Under the pieces are notes generated by a model. That model ran no database searches. It saw only the letters and a program-made list of their open reading frames with translations, and was not told the origin of the DNA. A stretch of DNA of 64,000 nt, taken from assembly GCF_002584985.1 (NCBI RefSeq), contig NZ_NUPZ01000006.1, positions 1 through 64,000 of the forward strand. The letters are read 5' to 3'. The first letter of the stretch is position 1, and every line of letters starts with the position of its first letter. This stretch comes from Bacillus sp. AFS029637 (lineage in GTDB: Bacteria; Bacillota; Bacilli; Bacillales; Bacillaceae_G). Of the stretch, positions 53,002 to 62,914 are shown piece after piece. The translations under genes and the position numbers were made by a program.

Positions 53002-55029
53002 ATGGACGGCAAAGAAAATAAGAAGACCGAACAGCTCGAATCCTTTACACGTAATAATGAAGGAAAGGAAATGACAACAAATACAGGTGTTAAAATTTCA
53101 AATGATGAAAACTCTTTAACCGTCGGCGATCGTGGCCCTACCCTTCTAGAAGATTTCCTTATGCGAGAAAAGCTTTCTCATTTTGATCGTGAACGAATTC
53201 CTGAGAGAGTCGTTCATGCACGAGGATACGGCGCACATGGTGTTTTCGAGCTATATGAATCTTTAGAAGAACTAACAATGGCAAACTTTCTACAAGACCC
53301 TTCAAAAAAAACGCCGCTTTTCGTTCGTTTCTCTGAAGTAGCCGGATCAAAAGGTGCAAATGAAACGAATCGCGATGTAAGAGGGTTCGCTGTTAAATTT
53401 TATACAGAAGAAGGCAATTTTGATTTAGTTGGTAATAACATCCCGATATTTTTCATTCAAGATGGCATTAAATTTCCCGATCTTATCCACGCTCTTAAAC
53501 CCGAGCCACATAATGAGATTCCACAAGGACAAACAGCTCACGATACGTTTTGGGATTTTATCGCCAATAATCAAGAATCAGCTGCGATGATGATGTGGAT
53601 TATGTCCGACCGTACGATTCCACGAAGTTTCCGAATGATGCAAGGGTTCGGTGTTCATACATTCCGCTTAGTGAATAAAAATGGAAAGTCCCGTTTTGTA
53701 AAATTTCACTGGAAACCGAGGCTCGGTTTCCATTCATTAATTTGGGATGAAGCTCAAAAATTAGGCGGTGCTGATCCAGATTATCATCGCCGTGATTTGT
53801 GGGAAAATATTAATGCTGGAAACTATCCTGAATATGAACTTGGCATTCAAATTTTAGAAGAAGAGGATGAATTTAAATATGATTTCGACATATTAGATGC
53901 AACGAAAATTTGGCCCGAAGAAGATTTTCCAGTTAAAATCATCGGAAAAATGACGTTAAATCGTAACGTCGATAATGTATTCGCCGAAACAGAACAAGTT
54001 GCACTACATCCCGGAAGTATCGTCCGCGGTATTGATTTTACCAATGATCCTCTCTTACAAGGTAGACTCTTTTCTTACACTGATACACAATTAGCACGCG
54101 TTGGTACAAATTATCAAGAGTTACCGATTAATCGTCCGGTATGTCCTTTTCATAATAACCAAAGAGATGGCGCTTCTAAATATATAATCGATAAAGGAAA
54201 AGTTGCTTACCATAATAACTCCTTAGCAAATAATTCTCCTTACACTGTGCCTGGGACAAAAGGCGGTTTCGTTACATATCCTTCTACTGTATCTGGGCAT
54301 AAAACGAGAGAAACAGCCGCTAGTTTCAAAGACCATTTCTCTCAAGCTCGTTTATTTTGGAATAGTATGAGTCACGTCGAAAAAGTTCATATTATGCAAG
54401 CCTTCTCCTTTGAATTAGGAAAAGTTAAAAGTAAATCTGTCCGCCAACAAGTCGTAAATATGATCGGTCATATTAGTACAGAATTAGCCACATTAGTAGC
54501 CGAAGCAGTCGGAGCAAAAGTCCCAAATGTTCAAGAGTCCAACGTTACAACGGTCTCTCCAGCACTTAGCATGGCAAATACGACATTTAGTCCGAATACA
54601 TTACGAGTAGGTATCATCGTTGCAAACGGATATGATGGCCAAAATGCACAATATATAATAAATCAATTGAAGCAAGTTGGCCTTCAACCAGTCATTATTT
54701 CTGAAAAACTAGGCACAGTGCAAGGAACACAAAATGTACAGTGGGAAGTAAATGATACTTTCCTAACCGGATCTCCACTTCTTTACGACGGTCTCCTTCT
54801 TATTGGTGGCAAGATGGATGATCATTTTCTTAATAAAGCAAGTTCATTTGTCGTAGAATCATATAACCACTTTAAACCAATTGGTGCTTTTCAAAATGGT
54901 TCTACTATTATTCAATCTTTACGTATTGAAGGAAAGCCTGGTGTCTTAACAGAATCAGCCCCTACACAACTTGCGAATGAATTTATTAAAGCGATGACAA
55001 AACAACGCTTTTGGGATAGAGCATTTTAA
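53002..55029 (+). CDS. katE: Large-subunit (HPII-type) catalase
   Basis: A 675-residue clade II catalase that breaks H2O2 into water and oxygen. The core shows catalytic H72 (ERVVHARGYGAHG), the NNIPIFFIQDGIKFPD segment with the distal Asn, and the haem ligand Y359 (RLFSYTDTQLARVG). The C-terminal ~160 residues (from LRVGIIVANGYDGQ) form the flavodoxin/GATase-like domain found only in large catalases. GGGAGGTG lies six bases before the ATG at 53002; the in-frame GTG at 52993 overlaps it. katE of Bacillus is usually under sigma B; only a poor sigma-B-like match was seen upstream. The alpha/beta hydrolase gene follows after 21 bases. Confidence 0.93.
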   Translation: MDGKENKKTEQLESFTRNNEGKEMTTNTGVKISNDENSLTVGDRGPTLLEDFLMREKLSHFDRERIPERVVHARGYGAHGVFELYESLEELTMANFLQDPSKKTPLFVRFSEVAGSKGANETNRDVRGFAVKFYTEEGNFDLVGNNIPIFFIQDGIKFPDLIHALKPEPHNEIPQGQTAHDTFWDFIANNQESAAMMMWIMSDRTIPRSFRMMQGFGVHTFRLVNKNGKSRFVKFHWKPRLGFHSLIWDEAQKLGGADPDYHRRDLWENINAGNYPEYELGIQILEEEDEFKYDFDILDATKIWPEEDFPVKIIGKMTLNRNVDNVFAETEQVALHPGSIVRGIDFTNDPLLQGRLFSYTDTQLARVGTNYQELPINRPVCPFHNNQRDGASKYIIDKGKVAYHNNSLANNSPYTVPGTKGGFVTYPSTVSGHKTRETAASFKDHFSQARLFWNSMSHVEKVHIMQAFSFELGKVKSKSVRQQVVNMIGHISTELATLVAEAVGAKVPNVQESNVTTVSPALSMANTTFSPNTLRVGIIVANGYDGQNAQYIINQLKQVGLQPVIISEKLGTVQGTQNVQWEVNDTFLTGSPLLYDGLLLIGGKMDDHFLNKASSFVVESYNHFKPIGAFQNGSTIIQSLRIEGKPGVLTESAPTQLANEFIKAMTKQRFWDRAF

Positions 55030-55050
55030 TACACATAAGGGGGATACTAC

Positions 55051-55860
55051 ATGTTTGTTACGGTCGAGAAAGATGTGCATATTTTTGTGCAAGACGTTAA
55101 TCCCGGTCCTGGTAGTAAAACTGTTTTTTTCGTCCATGGCTGGCCTTTAAATCATCAAATGTATCAATATCAACTCAATGTTTTACCACAGCATGGCTTT
55201 CGCTGCATCGCCATGGATATACGTGGAAATGGTCAATCTGATAAACCGTGGACTGGTTACACATATGATCGCTTAGCCGATGATATCGCGATTGTTCTAG
55301 AAGCACTCCAAGTAGAAAACGCTACGTTAGTCGGTTTTTCAGTCGGTGGTGCTCTTTCTATTCGCTACATGTCCCGCTATAATGGTCGCCGCATTTCTAA
55401 GCTCGCTTTAATTGATGCGGTCTCTCCTTCATTCGTTAAAAATCAAGAATCCCCTTACGGTGTATCAAAAGAACAAGCAGATGCGCTCATTAATCAAATG
55501 TATGCAAATTTACCAAAGTTTTTAAGTGACGTATCTTTATCATTTTTTAATAGAAACTTAGGGGCTGCTACGTTAGAATGGTTTTCTTATCTCGGTATGC
55601 AGTCCGCTTCCTATGCTCTCATCAAAATTTTGCAAGCAGCTGCAAACGAAGACGTAACGAAAGATTTAAGCAAAATTAAAGTTCCGACAAAAATATTTCA
55701 CGGCGTTCACGATCAACTTATCCCGTATAAAAGTGCTGAGCTTACGCAAAAGCGGATTAAAAATGCACAACTACATGCTCTGACAAATAGTGGCCACGGC
55801 TCCCCAATCGATCAAGCAGATGAATTAAATACGGAACTTATAAAATTTTTAAATTCATAG
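55051..55860 (+). CDS. Alpha/beta hydrolase (chloroperoxidase/esterase-like)
   Basis: A 269-residue alpha/beta hydrolase of the non-haem chloroperoxidase/esterase group. Oxyanion motif FFVHGWPLN (about 26-34), MDIRGNGQSDKP (about 55-66), nucleophile S97 in GFSVGGAL, acid in HGVHDQLIP and His in NSGHGSPID. GGGGGAT stands before the ATG. It lies 21 bases after katE on the same strand, so it is probably induced with the catalase in stress. Substrate unknown; perhydrolase activity is known for relatives but cannot be claimed here. Confidence 0.85.
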   Translation: MFVTVEKDVHIFVQDVNPGPGSKTVFFVHGWPLNHQMYQYQLNVLPQHGFRCIAMDIRGNGQSDKPWTGYTYDRLADDIAIVLEALQVENATLVGFSVGGALSIRYMSRYNGRRISKLALIDAVSPSFVKNQESPYGVSKEQADALINQMYANLPKFLSDVSLSFFNRNLGAATLEWFSYLGMQSASYALIKILQAAANEDVTKDLSKIKVPTKIFHGVHDQLIPYKSAELTQKRIKNAQLHALTNSGHGSPIDQADELNTELIKFLNS

Positions 55861-55872
55861 TCCCGCTGCAGT

Positions 55873-55909
55873 AAAAAAAGAATTTGCCCTTACAGCAAAT
55901 TCTTTTTTC
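55873..55909. terminator. Bidirectional terminator
   Basis: Stem AAAAAGAATTTGC/GCAAATTCTTTTT between the hydrolase gene and the convergent permease gene. Confidence 0.9.
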
Positions 55910-56935
55910 TTAACTACCTTTTTCTATCGATTTAGACGATACCGGAATGAACAAAGCTTTATCTATTTCTTTCTTTTCCTTTCCTTGTTCATATGGCTCA
56001 TTCTTTGTCTTTTTATCTATAGAATATAAGCCTCTACCTTGCTCTTTCTTTATTCCTTTAATCATTAGATGTAAAACGAATATAGAAACAGTAAAGAATA
56101 GTAGTGGCGCAATGACAATCCATGGTGCCGCTAAAAATTCATTTTTGTATAGACCAATTAACCCAGCCCATTCATTCGTAAGTGAGTATGGTTTCCTCGT
56201 ATCATAATCTATACCTCGTCCCCCTATTAAAATCCCAAAAAACGCTAGATGAATTAATAACGTAAATAATTGAACAAACTGTTGTAAAAAAAGAACGACA
56301 AGAATTTCTTTTAAATACAACCATATATGCTTTCTAATAATCCGGAACCTTGAAGCACCTAATATTTTCGAAGTAGTAACAAACTCATTTTTCATAAATA
56401 AATTGATTTCTTGATTCACATAAAGAATAACAGCTGGCAGTAGCGCAAAACAAAGAACAGTAAACTGCTTTATAATGATATCTATATTAAATCCAGTTAA
56501 TTCACTGTGCAACATGATTGGAAACATCCACAAAATCGCCCATAGCACTGTCGGGATAAAGAAATACACTTTACATATTTTTTGAAATAAATTTTGTACG
56601 ATAGATGGTGTATGAGCTAATGCTACACCTAATATCGTACCGAGAAACACTTGTACAACACATATGCCAAATACGAATAAAATAGTAAACTTCGCCCCTA
56701 CTAATAATTGAAAAAACAAATTAAAACCGTTACGATCTGTACCGAGCGGTGGTATTGTAAGTGGACTAAACGGAGCGGCCCCAACAACATTCCCACTCTC
56801 ATCTCTCATCCAGATTGTCTTACCCGTATATAAATCCTTACCAAACCACGTAATAAGATAACTAATTACAACAATCCCTACAAAGTACAGGACACCAAAC
56901 AAAAAACGTTTGGAGCGAAAGTTTCTATATATCAT
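55910..56935 (-). CDS. OppC-like ABC transporter permease (no ATPase nearby)
   Basis: A 341-residue permease of the dipeptide/oligopeptide (OppC/DppC) type. One N-terminal helix (about 11-30), a periplasmic-type loop with FSPLTIPPLGTDRNGFNLFFQLLVGAKFT, which resembles the OppC lead-in HPLGTDxxGRD, and then five helices; the cytoplasmic loop EFVTTSKILGASRFRIIRKHIW is the EAA-like ATPase contact. The tail is unusually long, Lys/Glu-rich (KKEQGRGLYS...KEKKEIDK). It overlaps the upstream permease gene by 11 bases. There is no substrate-binding protein or ATPase in the window. Confidence 0.82.
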   Translation of the reverse strand: MIYRNFRSKRFLFGVLYFVGIVVISYLITWFGKDLYTGKTIWMRDESGNVVGAAPFSPLTIPPLGTDRNGFNLFFQLLVGAKFTILFVFGICVVQVFLGTILGVALAHTPSIVQNLFQKICKVYFFIPTVLWAILWMFPIMLHSELTGFNIDIIIKQFTVLCFALLPAVILYVNQEINLFMKNEFVTTSKILGASRFRIIRKHIWLYLKEILVVLFLQQFVQLFTLLIHLAFFGILIGGRGIDYDTRKPYSLTNEWAGLIGLYKNEFLAAPWIVIAPLLFFTVSIFVLHLMIKGIKKEQGRGLYSIDKKTKNEPYEQGKEKKEIDKALFIPVSSKSIEKGS

Positions 56936-57785
56936 GAGAAGCCCCTCCTGTAATACGATTTACTCGGTAATGTATAATGGCAAATAGAATATAGAATGGA
57001 ACAAATAATAAAAGAATCCACCATGCCATCGTTAAAGGGTTTAAAGTGCCTGCCCTTACTAAGAAAGACATATATCCCGTAATATTAAAAGCTCCCTCTA
57101 CCATTAAAAGGCTTGAAATCATGAATAAAAAAAGTGGCTGTAAGTGATTTAACAGGTGGTACATAATATTACGTAATAAATGCACATACAGTATATATTG
57201 ATTACTAAACCCTTTCGCACGAGCAAATTCCACATAAGGCTTATTCTTCTCTTCCATTAAAAATAAAACGATAATACGGAAAAAATGCAGAGTTGGGACG
57301 ATAGTCATACAAAGAATAGGTAAGAAATAGGCACGTTCATCATTAAACGCATAAATAGTAACGAGGCGATATCCTGTCTGTTTATACAACCATACAACGA
57401 ATAATTGCAAACTAAAAAATAATAATAAATCTGGAACTGATTCTACTAAAATTAAACAACTCTCAATCCCCTTTTTAACTTTAGAGGAAACTAATAAGTA
57501 TACGAATGAAAGGCTAATTGAAAACATAATTGTTAAACAAGTAGCAATTAAAAGAATGGTCATAGAATACGTATAAGGTTCAATAATTCGTTCAAAAAAA
57601 GGAATTGACTGCATAGTGTTTGTATCAATATGTGCAATATCCTTTGGCGAAGCTAATCTCTCTAAATATGTAATAAAATCAAGACTATTCCCTAAAAACA
57701 AAGAGAATGGTAAATAACTTACAGTAAGAATAACTGCGATACTAATAAGAAATTCTACTATTTTCCCACCCCAAAAACTTTTCAA
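56925..57785 (-). CDS. OppB-like ABC transporter permease (no ATPase nearby)
   Basis: A 286-residue permease of the OppB/DppB type: one N-terminal helix, a loop of about 70 residues, then five helices; the EAA-like loop reads KPYVEFARAKGFSNQYILYVHLLRNIMYHLL. The start is TTG at 57785, with AGAGGTGG five bases upstream. Paired with the OppC-like gene, with which it overlaps. The ATPases must come from elsewhere (for example an Opp or App system). A 12-bp palindrome lies upstream. Confidence 0.8.
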   Translation of the reverse strand: MKSFWGGKIVEFLISIAVILTVSYLPFSLFLGNSLDFITYLERLASPKDIAHIDTNTMQSIPFFERIIEPYTYSMTILLIATCLTIMFSISLSFVYLLVSSKVKKGIESCLILVESVPDLLLFFSLQLFVVWLYKQTGYRLVTIYAFNDERAYFLPILCMTIVPTLHFFRIIVLFLMEEKNKPYVEFARAKGFSNQYILYVHLLRNIMYHLLNHLQPLFLFMISSLLMVEGAFNITGYMSFLVRAGTLNPLTMAWWILLLFVPFYILFAIIHYRVNRITGGASHDI

Positions 57786-58064
57786 TATTCCACCTCTTTT
57801 TAGACTTTTTTAATGTACTCCTTATTTTAATTGATTTTTCTGATAATTAAAACTATATATGGAAAGTACTTTCAAAAAATCAAACTTTTAACTGGAAATT
57901 AGATAGGTTTACTATAGCTCTTTAATCAATAATTTCAAAAGAGGTGATAATTCACACATTTCTCACAAATCAATAAATAATACGATTACATTTTCATATA
58001 TACTAAAGGCACAGGTAATACTCCCTAAACCCAGCTTGTCTGTTTACCCCGTTAAATCCTATAA
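57786..58064. promoter_or_regulatory. Upstream region of the permease pair, with a palindrome
   Basis: GAAAGTACTTTC (57862-57873) is a perfect 12-bp palindrome between TTGATT and TATATA on the minus strand (about 18 bases apart), a possible promoter. The rest, to 58064, is AT-rich with no gene seen. Confidence 0.35.
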
Positions 58065-58098
58065 AAAAGAACTTGTACTATGGTACAAGTTCTTTTTG
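58065..58098 (-). terminator. Terminator of the LTA-synthase-like gene
   Basis: A 14-bp perfect stem AAAAGAACTTGTAC/GTACAAGTTCTTTT with a TATG loop. Confidence 0.92.
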
Positions 58099-58104
58099 TT
58101 TCCT

Positions 58105-60210
58105 CTATTTAAAGAGCGTTTCTTTACTATACTGCTTCCCAGCGAGCAAATCATATTGGATCATTTTATACTGCTCTAACATGTCTTCTTGTTTCTTTGT
58201 TAAATGTATCTCTTCTCCATCTTTATTAACCTTTAATTCATCTCTAAGCACCGGTATTTCTTTGTGCATTTCTGATAAAAATTGATAGTACGGTGATTTA
58301 TTTAATCCTGCATAATCAAAAACAAGATTAGAAAAATAAATTGGACTTACTAAACCTAAATTGTCATTTGGCAAATCAAAATTTGCATACATTAGCAATG
58401 GTGTTTCTGCCATAGCTAATCTTTCACTTACAGTTTCTTCATTCTCTATATATCCTGCTTCTTTATAAATAGACTTATTAGTCCCTAACAAAGGCAAATG
58501 GTCTCCAAAGAAAACTACTAAAGTAGGTCTTTCTAGATTATCTAGCTGCTCTATTAAATATTGCAGCGCTTCATCCGACAATCTTACGCCTTCCGTATAT
58601 GCTTCTAATTCCGCCTTCGATTCCTCTTCTGTTAATCCACTAATCTCTATTTTATTTTCACCAAACATATTTTCCTTATATGGAAAATGATTTTGCATCG
58701 TCACCGCATGAATAAACGTCGGTTGTTTTCTCTTATTTAATTCATCTATTATTTCTTTACTCATAGATAAATCACCAATATTGTCTCCAACTACTTCTGT
58801 GTTTTTCATCGTGTCTTCTGCATTAAAATGATCAAATCCCAATGTTTTATATACATCGTCTCTTTTATAAAACGATCGATTGAAAGCATGAATGGCACTT
58901 GCGTAGTACCCTTGTTTTTTCAATTCGCTTGCAATAGATGGAATTTCTTTCTGACTCGGAATGGCTTGTTGATATGGTATAGAACCAGGCATTAAGAGAC
59001 TCATCGAGTAACCTGTTAATGCTTCAAATTCTGTATTCGCTGTATTTCCTCCAAATGTAGGGGATATCGTTTGTCCCCCTGGAAAATTCTCTATATAATG
59101 ATGTAAATTCGGCACTGGATCTTCGCTAAATGAAAGATTCGTTAATTTTGTCGGATCCCAAAAAGCTTCACTCATAATAAATATAATATTCGGCTTCTCT
59201 ACCTTTTTTTGTTCTCCTGTATTACCGCCATATGTTTTCTCTATATCCGTTGCAATACGCTGCATATTTTCCTTTGAATATCCCTGTGGTTCTTCGATGA
59301 CTGTCGTATCTAAGTTACTTAAAAAACCTATAACAAAACCATTCACCTGATAATTTGTAGTTTGATTCCACGCACGAATGTCTACCCCACCTTTTTGAAA
59401 CCAATTATTCATAAAGGTATTAGGATAATTACTATATGCATACACCATAAACGCAGATCCGCATACTAAAATAATCCTTATAATAATATGAGATTTTATA
59501 ATTGGAATATACTTCCGTATATACATAACTATAAATATAATCAACCCAATACCAACTATTACGAGAAACATATTCCAAAAACTGAAAGATTCCATAACCA
59601 TCGGTATAACGGAATCCATATGAGCAATCTGTGTGAAATCAGACGGATAAAACGGATCTCCTCTAAACATAATCTTAAAATAGTTCACAAGCACAAAAAT
59701 AAGTAAGACTACACTAGTTATCGTTGTACTTAAGAAAATTCTTCCAAGCAAACTATACACAAAAATATATACCATATAAATAAACAATAGACTTAACATA
59801 TACTGTCCATGTTGTAAATAAACCCACGTATTTACTAAAAGAAGGTTCATATCTTCCTGTATCATGATATACATCCAGTTCATTGTATGTGCAATTAAAA
59901 ATAATACGATGTAAACTCGAATAGCTGGCCTAAGCCTATGGCTAATGCCTTTATGTAAATGAATGGCGTATAACAGTACTCCCCACAAAACAATAATGAG
60001 TATACTGAGTTGTATTTTCCCATCCAAAAATCCTTTCATTCTCTCGAATTCGAAAGAACTTAGCATGACAAAAAACAACGTTTCTAAACAAATTGCCCAC
60101 ATTCCACTAAGAATGATTGAAATTAATAAGTTCTTTTTCGGTTGCTGAGCCGAAAAACTAAAATGAAATTCATCTCTTCTTCGTCGTTGTGTTAAAACAT
60201 TAAAATGCAA
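58105..60210 (-). CDS. LTA synthase-family membrane phosphoglycerol transferase
   Basis: A protein of about 701 residues of the LtaS/YfnI/YqgS/YvgJ family, which polymerises glycerol phosphate from phosphatidylglycerol outside the membrane, or primes the chain. The N-terminal half holds about seven helices; the sulfatase-like domain starts near residue 340 with PNIIFIMSEAFWDP, then FGGNTANTEFEALTG, with T390 as the likely nucleophile, and VVFFGDHLPLLG with metal ligands. The start is put at TTG 60210 (AAAGAGGGAA seven bases upstream); a longer frame reaches to 60300 but has no good site. Which LtaS paralogue it is cannot be told. Monocistronic with a strong terminator. Confidence 0.87.
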   Translation of the reverse strand: MHFNVLTQRRRRDEFHFSFSAQQPKKNLLISIILSGMWAICLETLFFVMLSSFEFERMKGFLDGKIQLSILIIVLWGVLLYAIHLHKGISHRLRPAIRVYIVLFLIAHTMNWMYIMIQEDMNLLLVNTWVYLQHGQYMLSLLFIYMVYIFVYSLLGRIFLSTTITSVVLLIFVLVNYFKIMFRGDPFYPSDFTQIAHMDSVIPMVMESFSFWNMFLVIVGIGLIIFIVMYIRKYIPIIKSHIIIRIILVCGSAFMVYAYSNYPNTFMNNWFQKGGVDIRAWNQTTNYQVNGFVIGFLSNLDTTVIEEPQGYSKENMQRIATDIEKTYGGNTGEQKKVEKPNIIFIMSEAFWDPTKLTNLSFSEDPVPNLHHYIENFPGGQTISPTFGGNTANTEFEALTGYSMSLLMPGSIPYQQAIPSQKEIPSIASELKKQGYYASAIHAFNRSFYKRDDVYKTLGFDHFNAEDTMKNTEVVGDNIGDLSMSKEIIDELNKRKQPTFIHAVTMQNHFPYKENMFGENKIEISGLTEEESKAELEAYTEGVRLSDEALQYLIEQLDNLERPTLVVFFGDHLPLLGTNKSIYKEAGYIENEETVSERLAMAETPLLMYANFDLPNDNLGLVSPIYFSNLVFDYAGLNKSPYYQFLSEMHKEIPVLRDELKVNKDGEEIHLTKKQEDMLEQYKMIQYDLLAGKQYSKETLFK

Positions 60211-60468
60211 TTTATTCCCTCTTTCCTTTACCCCTTCGCCTCGCATCAGCAAACATATTGTCCTATACAAAATACCATATTTGTATGCAGTTCGTCTCAC
60301 CTTGTGTTTGTATGCTACACATGTACCCTTAATTTCCCCTTAGAAATAACACTTTTTCTTCTCTAAATTCTACTAACATAAATGAACTATACTTCATACA
60401 AATATTGCTATAAGAAAAGAACCCGTCCACTGACAGGTTCTTTTTCATTCTAACAGACATTTGTGCAT

Positions 60469-60681
60469 TCATTTTATGAAAGAATATACCGATACTTTCC
60501 ATATAATACATACGAGTACTATACATACAAAATCAAAAAAATATAATCTCGGCCCTTTTTTCATCGTCATATCTAACCACATATGAACCCACTTTACTTC
60601 CTTGTATTTATGAATATTTTTCTTTGCAAATTGGTAACTAAGAAATTGCATCATGAAAAATCCAACTATAAACATGAACAA
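60469..60681 (-). CDS. Small two-helix membrane protein, uncertain start
   Basis: About 70 residues, with two hydrophobic helices (FMFIVGFFMMQFLSY and FFDFVCIVLVCIIW) separated by a Lys-rich loop (AKKNIHKYKEVKW). The TTG at 60681 and the ATG at 60675 lack a clear ribosome site; the frame is open further upstream, where AGGTAGGA lies at the end of the preceding gene. It follows that gene closely on the same strand, so coupling is likely. Function unknown. Confidence 0.45.
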   Translation of the reverse strand: MFMFIVGFFMMQFLSYQFAKKNIHKYKEVKWVHMWLDMTMKKGPRLYFFDFVCIVLVCIIWKVSVYSFIK

Positions 60682-60713
60682 TAGAGTGAGAAAATCACTC
60701 GCGAAATTCCTAC

Positions 60714-61010
60714 CTATTTTTGCAGCGCTTTTTCAACGATATGGTTCTTCAAAACCCACTCCTCAAACTGTGCACTTCCAAATTCCCAGCTTAAATCACG
60801 AGCATGTACAGAAAAAACGTAATAACCGGCATATTCGTCCATAAACCTACCTGTCTCTACCTCGTTGTTCTGAATACCATATACCCCAAAATTAAAATAC
60901 ACATCCCATACGTCTTCATGCTTCCTCTTATAAGCGATCGATTCCATATCACATTCTGTTCCAAAATAATCAAGATGTAAATGTACGCTATCATCGTATT
61001 CGTACTCCAT
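60714..61010 (-). CDS. 98-residue acidic protein, unknown function
   Basis: A soluble acidic protein starting MEYEYDDSVHLHLDYFG, with many aromatic residues and no membrane segment. AAGGGGTGAT lies six bases before the ATG. No family was recognised; its mix of beta-prone segments (VYFNFGVYGIQ, YYVFSVHARDLSWEFGS) suggests a small alpha/beta fold. It is divergent from the ABC transporter operon and followed by a small membrane protein gene. Confidence 0.65.
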   Translation of the reverse strand: MEYEYDDSVHLHLDYFGTECDMESIAYKRKHEDVWDVYFNFGVYGIQNNEVETGRFMDEYAGYYVFSVHARDLSWEFGSAQFEEWVLKNHIVEKALQK

Positions 61011-61130
61011 TTTATCACCCCTTATATGTGTACTTCTTTATCACCCAAAAAATTCCTGCTATCTACACTCACATATGGGCACTTACCTACATATCATGCT
61101 TGTAGATTGACTTCTAGGAGGTGTCATATA

Positions 61131-62138
61131 GTGAAAAAATTAATAGCTATGTTTTGCATCATGTTGTTAGCTGTTTTTACATTCGCTGCTTGTAGTAGCA
61201 CAAAAGACAATAAGAAAGAACAAACTCAAAACATTCGCGTTGGCGAAGTTACCCATTCTCTCTTCTATGCCCCGTTATATGTCGGGATTGAAAAAGGATT
61301 TTTTAAAGATGAAGGATTAAATATTGACCTACAAACAACAGCTGGTGGAGATAAAACGATGACTGCCCTATTATCTGGCGGTATTGATGTTGCTCTTGTC
61401 GGTTCTGAAACATCTATTTACGTTCATCAACAAGGAGCAAAAGATCCTGTCATTAACTTCGCACAGCTCACACAAACAGATGGAACATTTTTAGTTTCCC
61501 GAAAAAAATTAGATTCTTTTAATTGGAATGACGTAAAAGGTGTTACGTTTTTAGGACAGCGTAAAGGCGGCATGCCGCAAATGGTTGGAGAATATGTTTT
61601 AAAGAAAAATGGCATCGATCCTCATAAAGATACGAACTTAATTCAAAATATCGAGTTTGCTAATATTGCAAATGCCTTCTCATCTGGTACAGGGGAGTTC
61701 GTGCAGCTCTTTGAACCAACTGCAAGTATACTCGAAAAAGAAGGAAAAGGTTATATCGTCGCTTCGTTCGGAAATGAATCTGGTACTGTCCCTTATACAA
61801 CGTTCATGGCAAAAGAAAGTTTCTTAAAGAAAGATAAAGCTGCTGCTGAAAAGTTCACACGTGCACTCTATAAAGCACAGCAATGGGTTGATACACATAG
61901 TCCAGAAGAAATTGCTGATGCCGTTTCTCCACTCTTTAAAGACACTTCAAAAGACATTTCAGTGAAAGTAATTGAGCGTTATAAAAAGCAACATTCTTAT
62001 GCGACAAATCCGCTATTAGATGCTGAAGAATGGAAACAGCTCCAAACGATTATGAAAGATGCTGGCGAATTACAAAAAGAAGTCCCACATGAAGCGCTCG
62101 TCAATACGAAAATTGCCGAAAGCGTTATTAAGAAATAG
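61131..62138 (+). CDS. ytlA: ABC transporter substrate-binding lipoprotein (SsuA/NMT1-like, YtlA)
   Basis: A 335-residue lipoprotein: signal MKKLIAMFCIMLLAVFTFAAC, with C21 as the lipid site. The NMT1/SsuA-like fold is seen in VGEVTHSLFYAPLYVGIEKGFF and in GGDKTMTALLSGGIDVALVGSE. It captures a small anionic or heterocyclic compound (sulfonate, nitrate, pyrimidine precursor) outside the cell; the ligand is not determined. The start is GTG 61131, with TAGGAGGTG upstream; the longer frame from 60981 has no site. Gene order matches B. subtilis ytlA-ytlC-ytlD. Confidence 0.87.
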   Translation: MKKLIAMFCIMLLAVFTFAACSSTKDNKKEQTQNIRVGEVTHSLFYAPLYVGIEKGFFKDEGLNIDLQTTAGGDKTMTALLSGGIDVALVGSETSIYVHQQGAKDPVINFAQLTQTDGTFLVSRKKLDSFNWNDVKGVTFLGQRKGGMPQMVGEYVLKKNGIDPHKDTNLIQNIEFANIANAFSSGTGEFVQLFEPTASILEKEGKGYIVASFGNESGTVPYTTFMAKESFLKKDKAAAEKFTRALYKAQQWVDTHSPEEIADAVSPLFKDTSKDISVKVIERYKKQHSYATNPLLDAEEWKQLQTIMKDAGELQKEVPHEALVNTKIAESVIKK

Positions 62139-62149
62139 AGGCGAAGTGT

Positions 62150-62914
62150 ATGAGTTTTTTACAAATACGTAACGTTTCTCATTGCTTTTTCGCAAAAGAG
62201 AATGCCAAACTGATTCTCGAAGATATGAGCTTACAAGTGGAAGAAGGGGAATTTATTTCTATACTCGGTCCAAGTGGTTGCGGGAAAACGACGCTTCTCT
62301 CGATTATCGCAGGGCTACTTAATCCAATTGAAGGTATCGTCTTTTTAGATGGTGAACCGATTACAACGAAAACCCCATCTATGGGATATATGCTTCAGCA
62401 AGACTACTTGTTTCCTTGGAAAACAATTGAAGAAAACATTATGCTTGGGCTCCATATTCGCAAAATTTATGATGAACAGACGAAAGAACATACTTTACAG
62501 CTTTTGAAACAAGTCGGTCTGCATGATGTAGAAGCGCAATATCCTCGTGAATTATCCGGTGGTATGCGTCAACGCGCCGCCCTCGTTCGTACGTTAGCAA
62601 CTGATCCGAAGATTTTATTGTTAGATGAACCATTTTCCGCTCTCGATTATCAAACGAAGTTGAAACTAGAGGATCTCGTCTTCACATTACTACGTAACTA
62701 TAAAAAAACGTCACTCCTTGTAACACATGATATTGAAGAAGCAATCGCGATGAGTGACCGCATTTATTTACTTCAAGCGAACCCTGGAAAAATTGCAAAA
62801 ACATTTATCGTCCCGGAAAGTATTCGTTCCTTATCACCGTTAGAAGCACGCCACCACTACGACTTCCCAGCCCTTTTTCAAGATATATGGAAGGAGCTGG
62901 AACGCCTTGGATAA
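62150..62914 (+). CDS. ytlC: ABC transporter ATP-binding protein (SsuB/TauB-like, YtlC)
   Basis: A 254-residue ATPase of the nitrate/sulfonate/taurine type. Walker A GPSGCGKT (40-47), Q-loop [12 protein letters not shown], signature [11 protein letters not shown] (about 134-144), Walker [13 protein letters not shown] (about 155-166), and switch His in LLVTHDIEE. It follows the lipoprotein gene after 11 bases (GAGGCGAAG ribosome site) and overlaps the permease gene by eight. It powers import of the ligand of YtlA. Confidence 0.9.
   Translation: MSFLQIRNVSHCFFAKENAKLILEDMSLQVEEGEFISILGPSGCGKTTLLSIIAGLLNPIEGIVFLDGEPITTKTPSMGYMLQQDYLFPWKTIEENIMLGLHIRKIYDEQTKEHTLQLLKQVGLHDVEAQYPRELSGGMRQRAALVRTLATDPKILLLDEPFSALDYQTKLKLEDLVFTLLRNYKKTSLLVTHDIEEAIAMSDRIYLLQANPGKIAKTFIVPESIRSLSPLEARHHYDFPALFQDIWKELERLG

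Noticed and set aside
53002-55029. Sigma B promoter before katE
   Set aside because: Only CTTTAAA and CGTATA-like fragments at wrong spacing were found, so it was not listed as a feature.
60329-60526. 65-residue minus frame downstream of the small membrane gene
   Set aside because: Overlaps the gene at 60469 in another frame, without a ribosome site or recognisable protein character.
60981-61130. N-terminal extension of the ytlA-type lipoprotein
   Set aside because: It would place a non-signal sequence before a perfect lipoprotein signal; GTG 61131 has TAGGAGGTG upstream.
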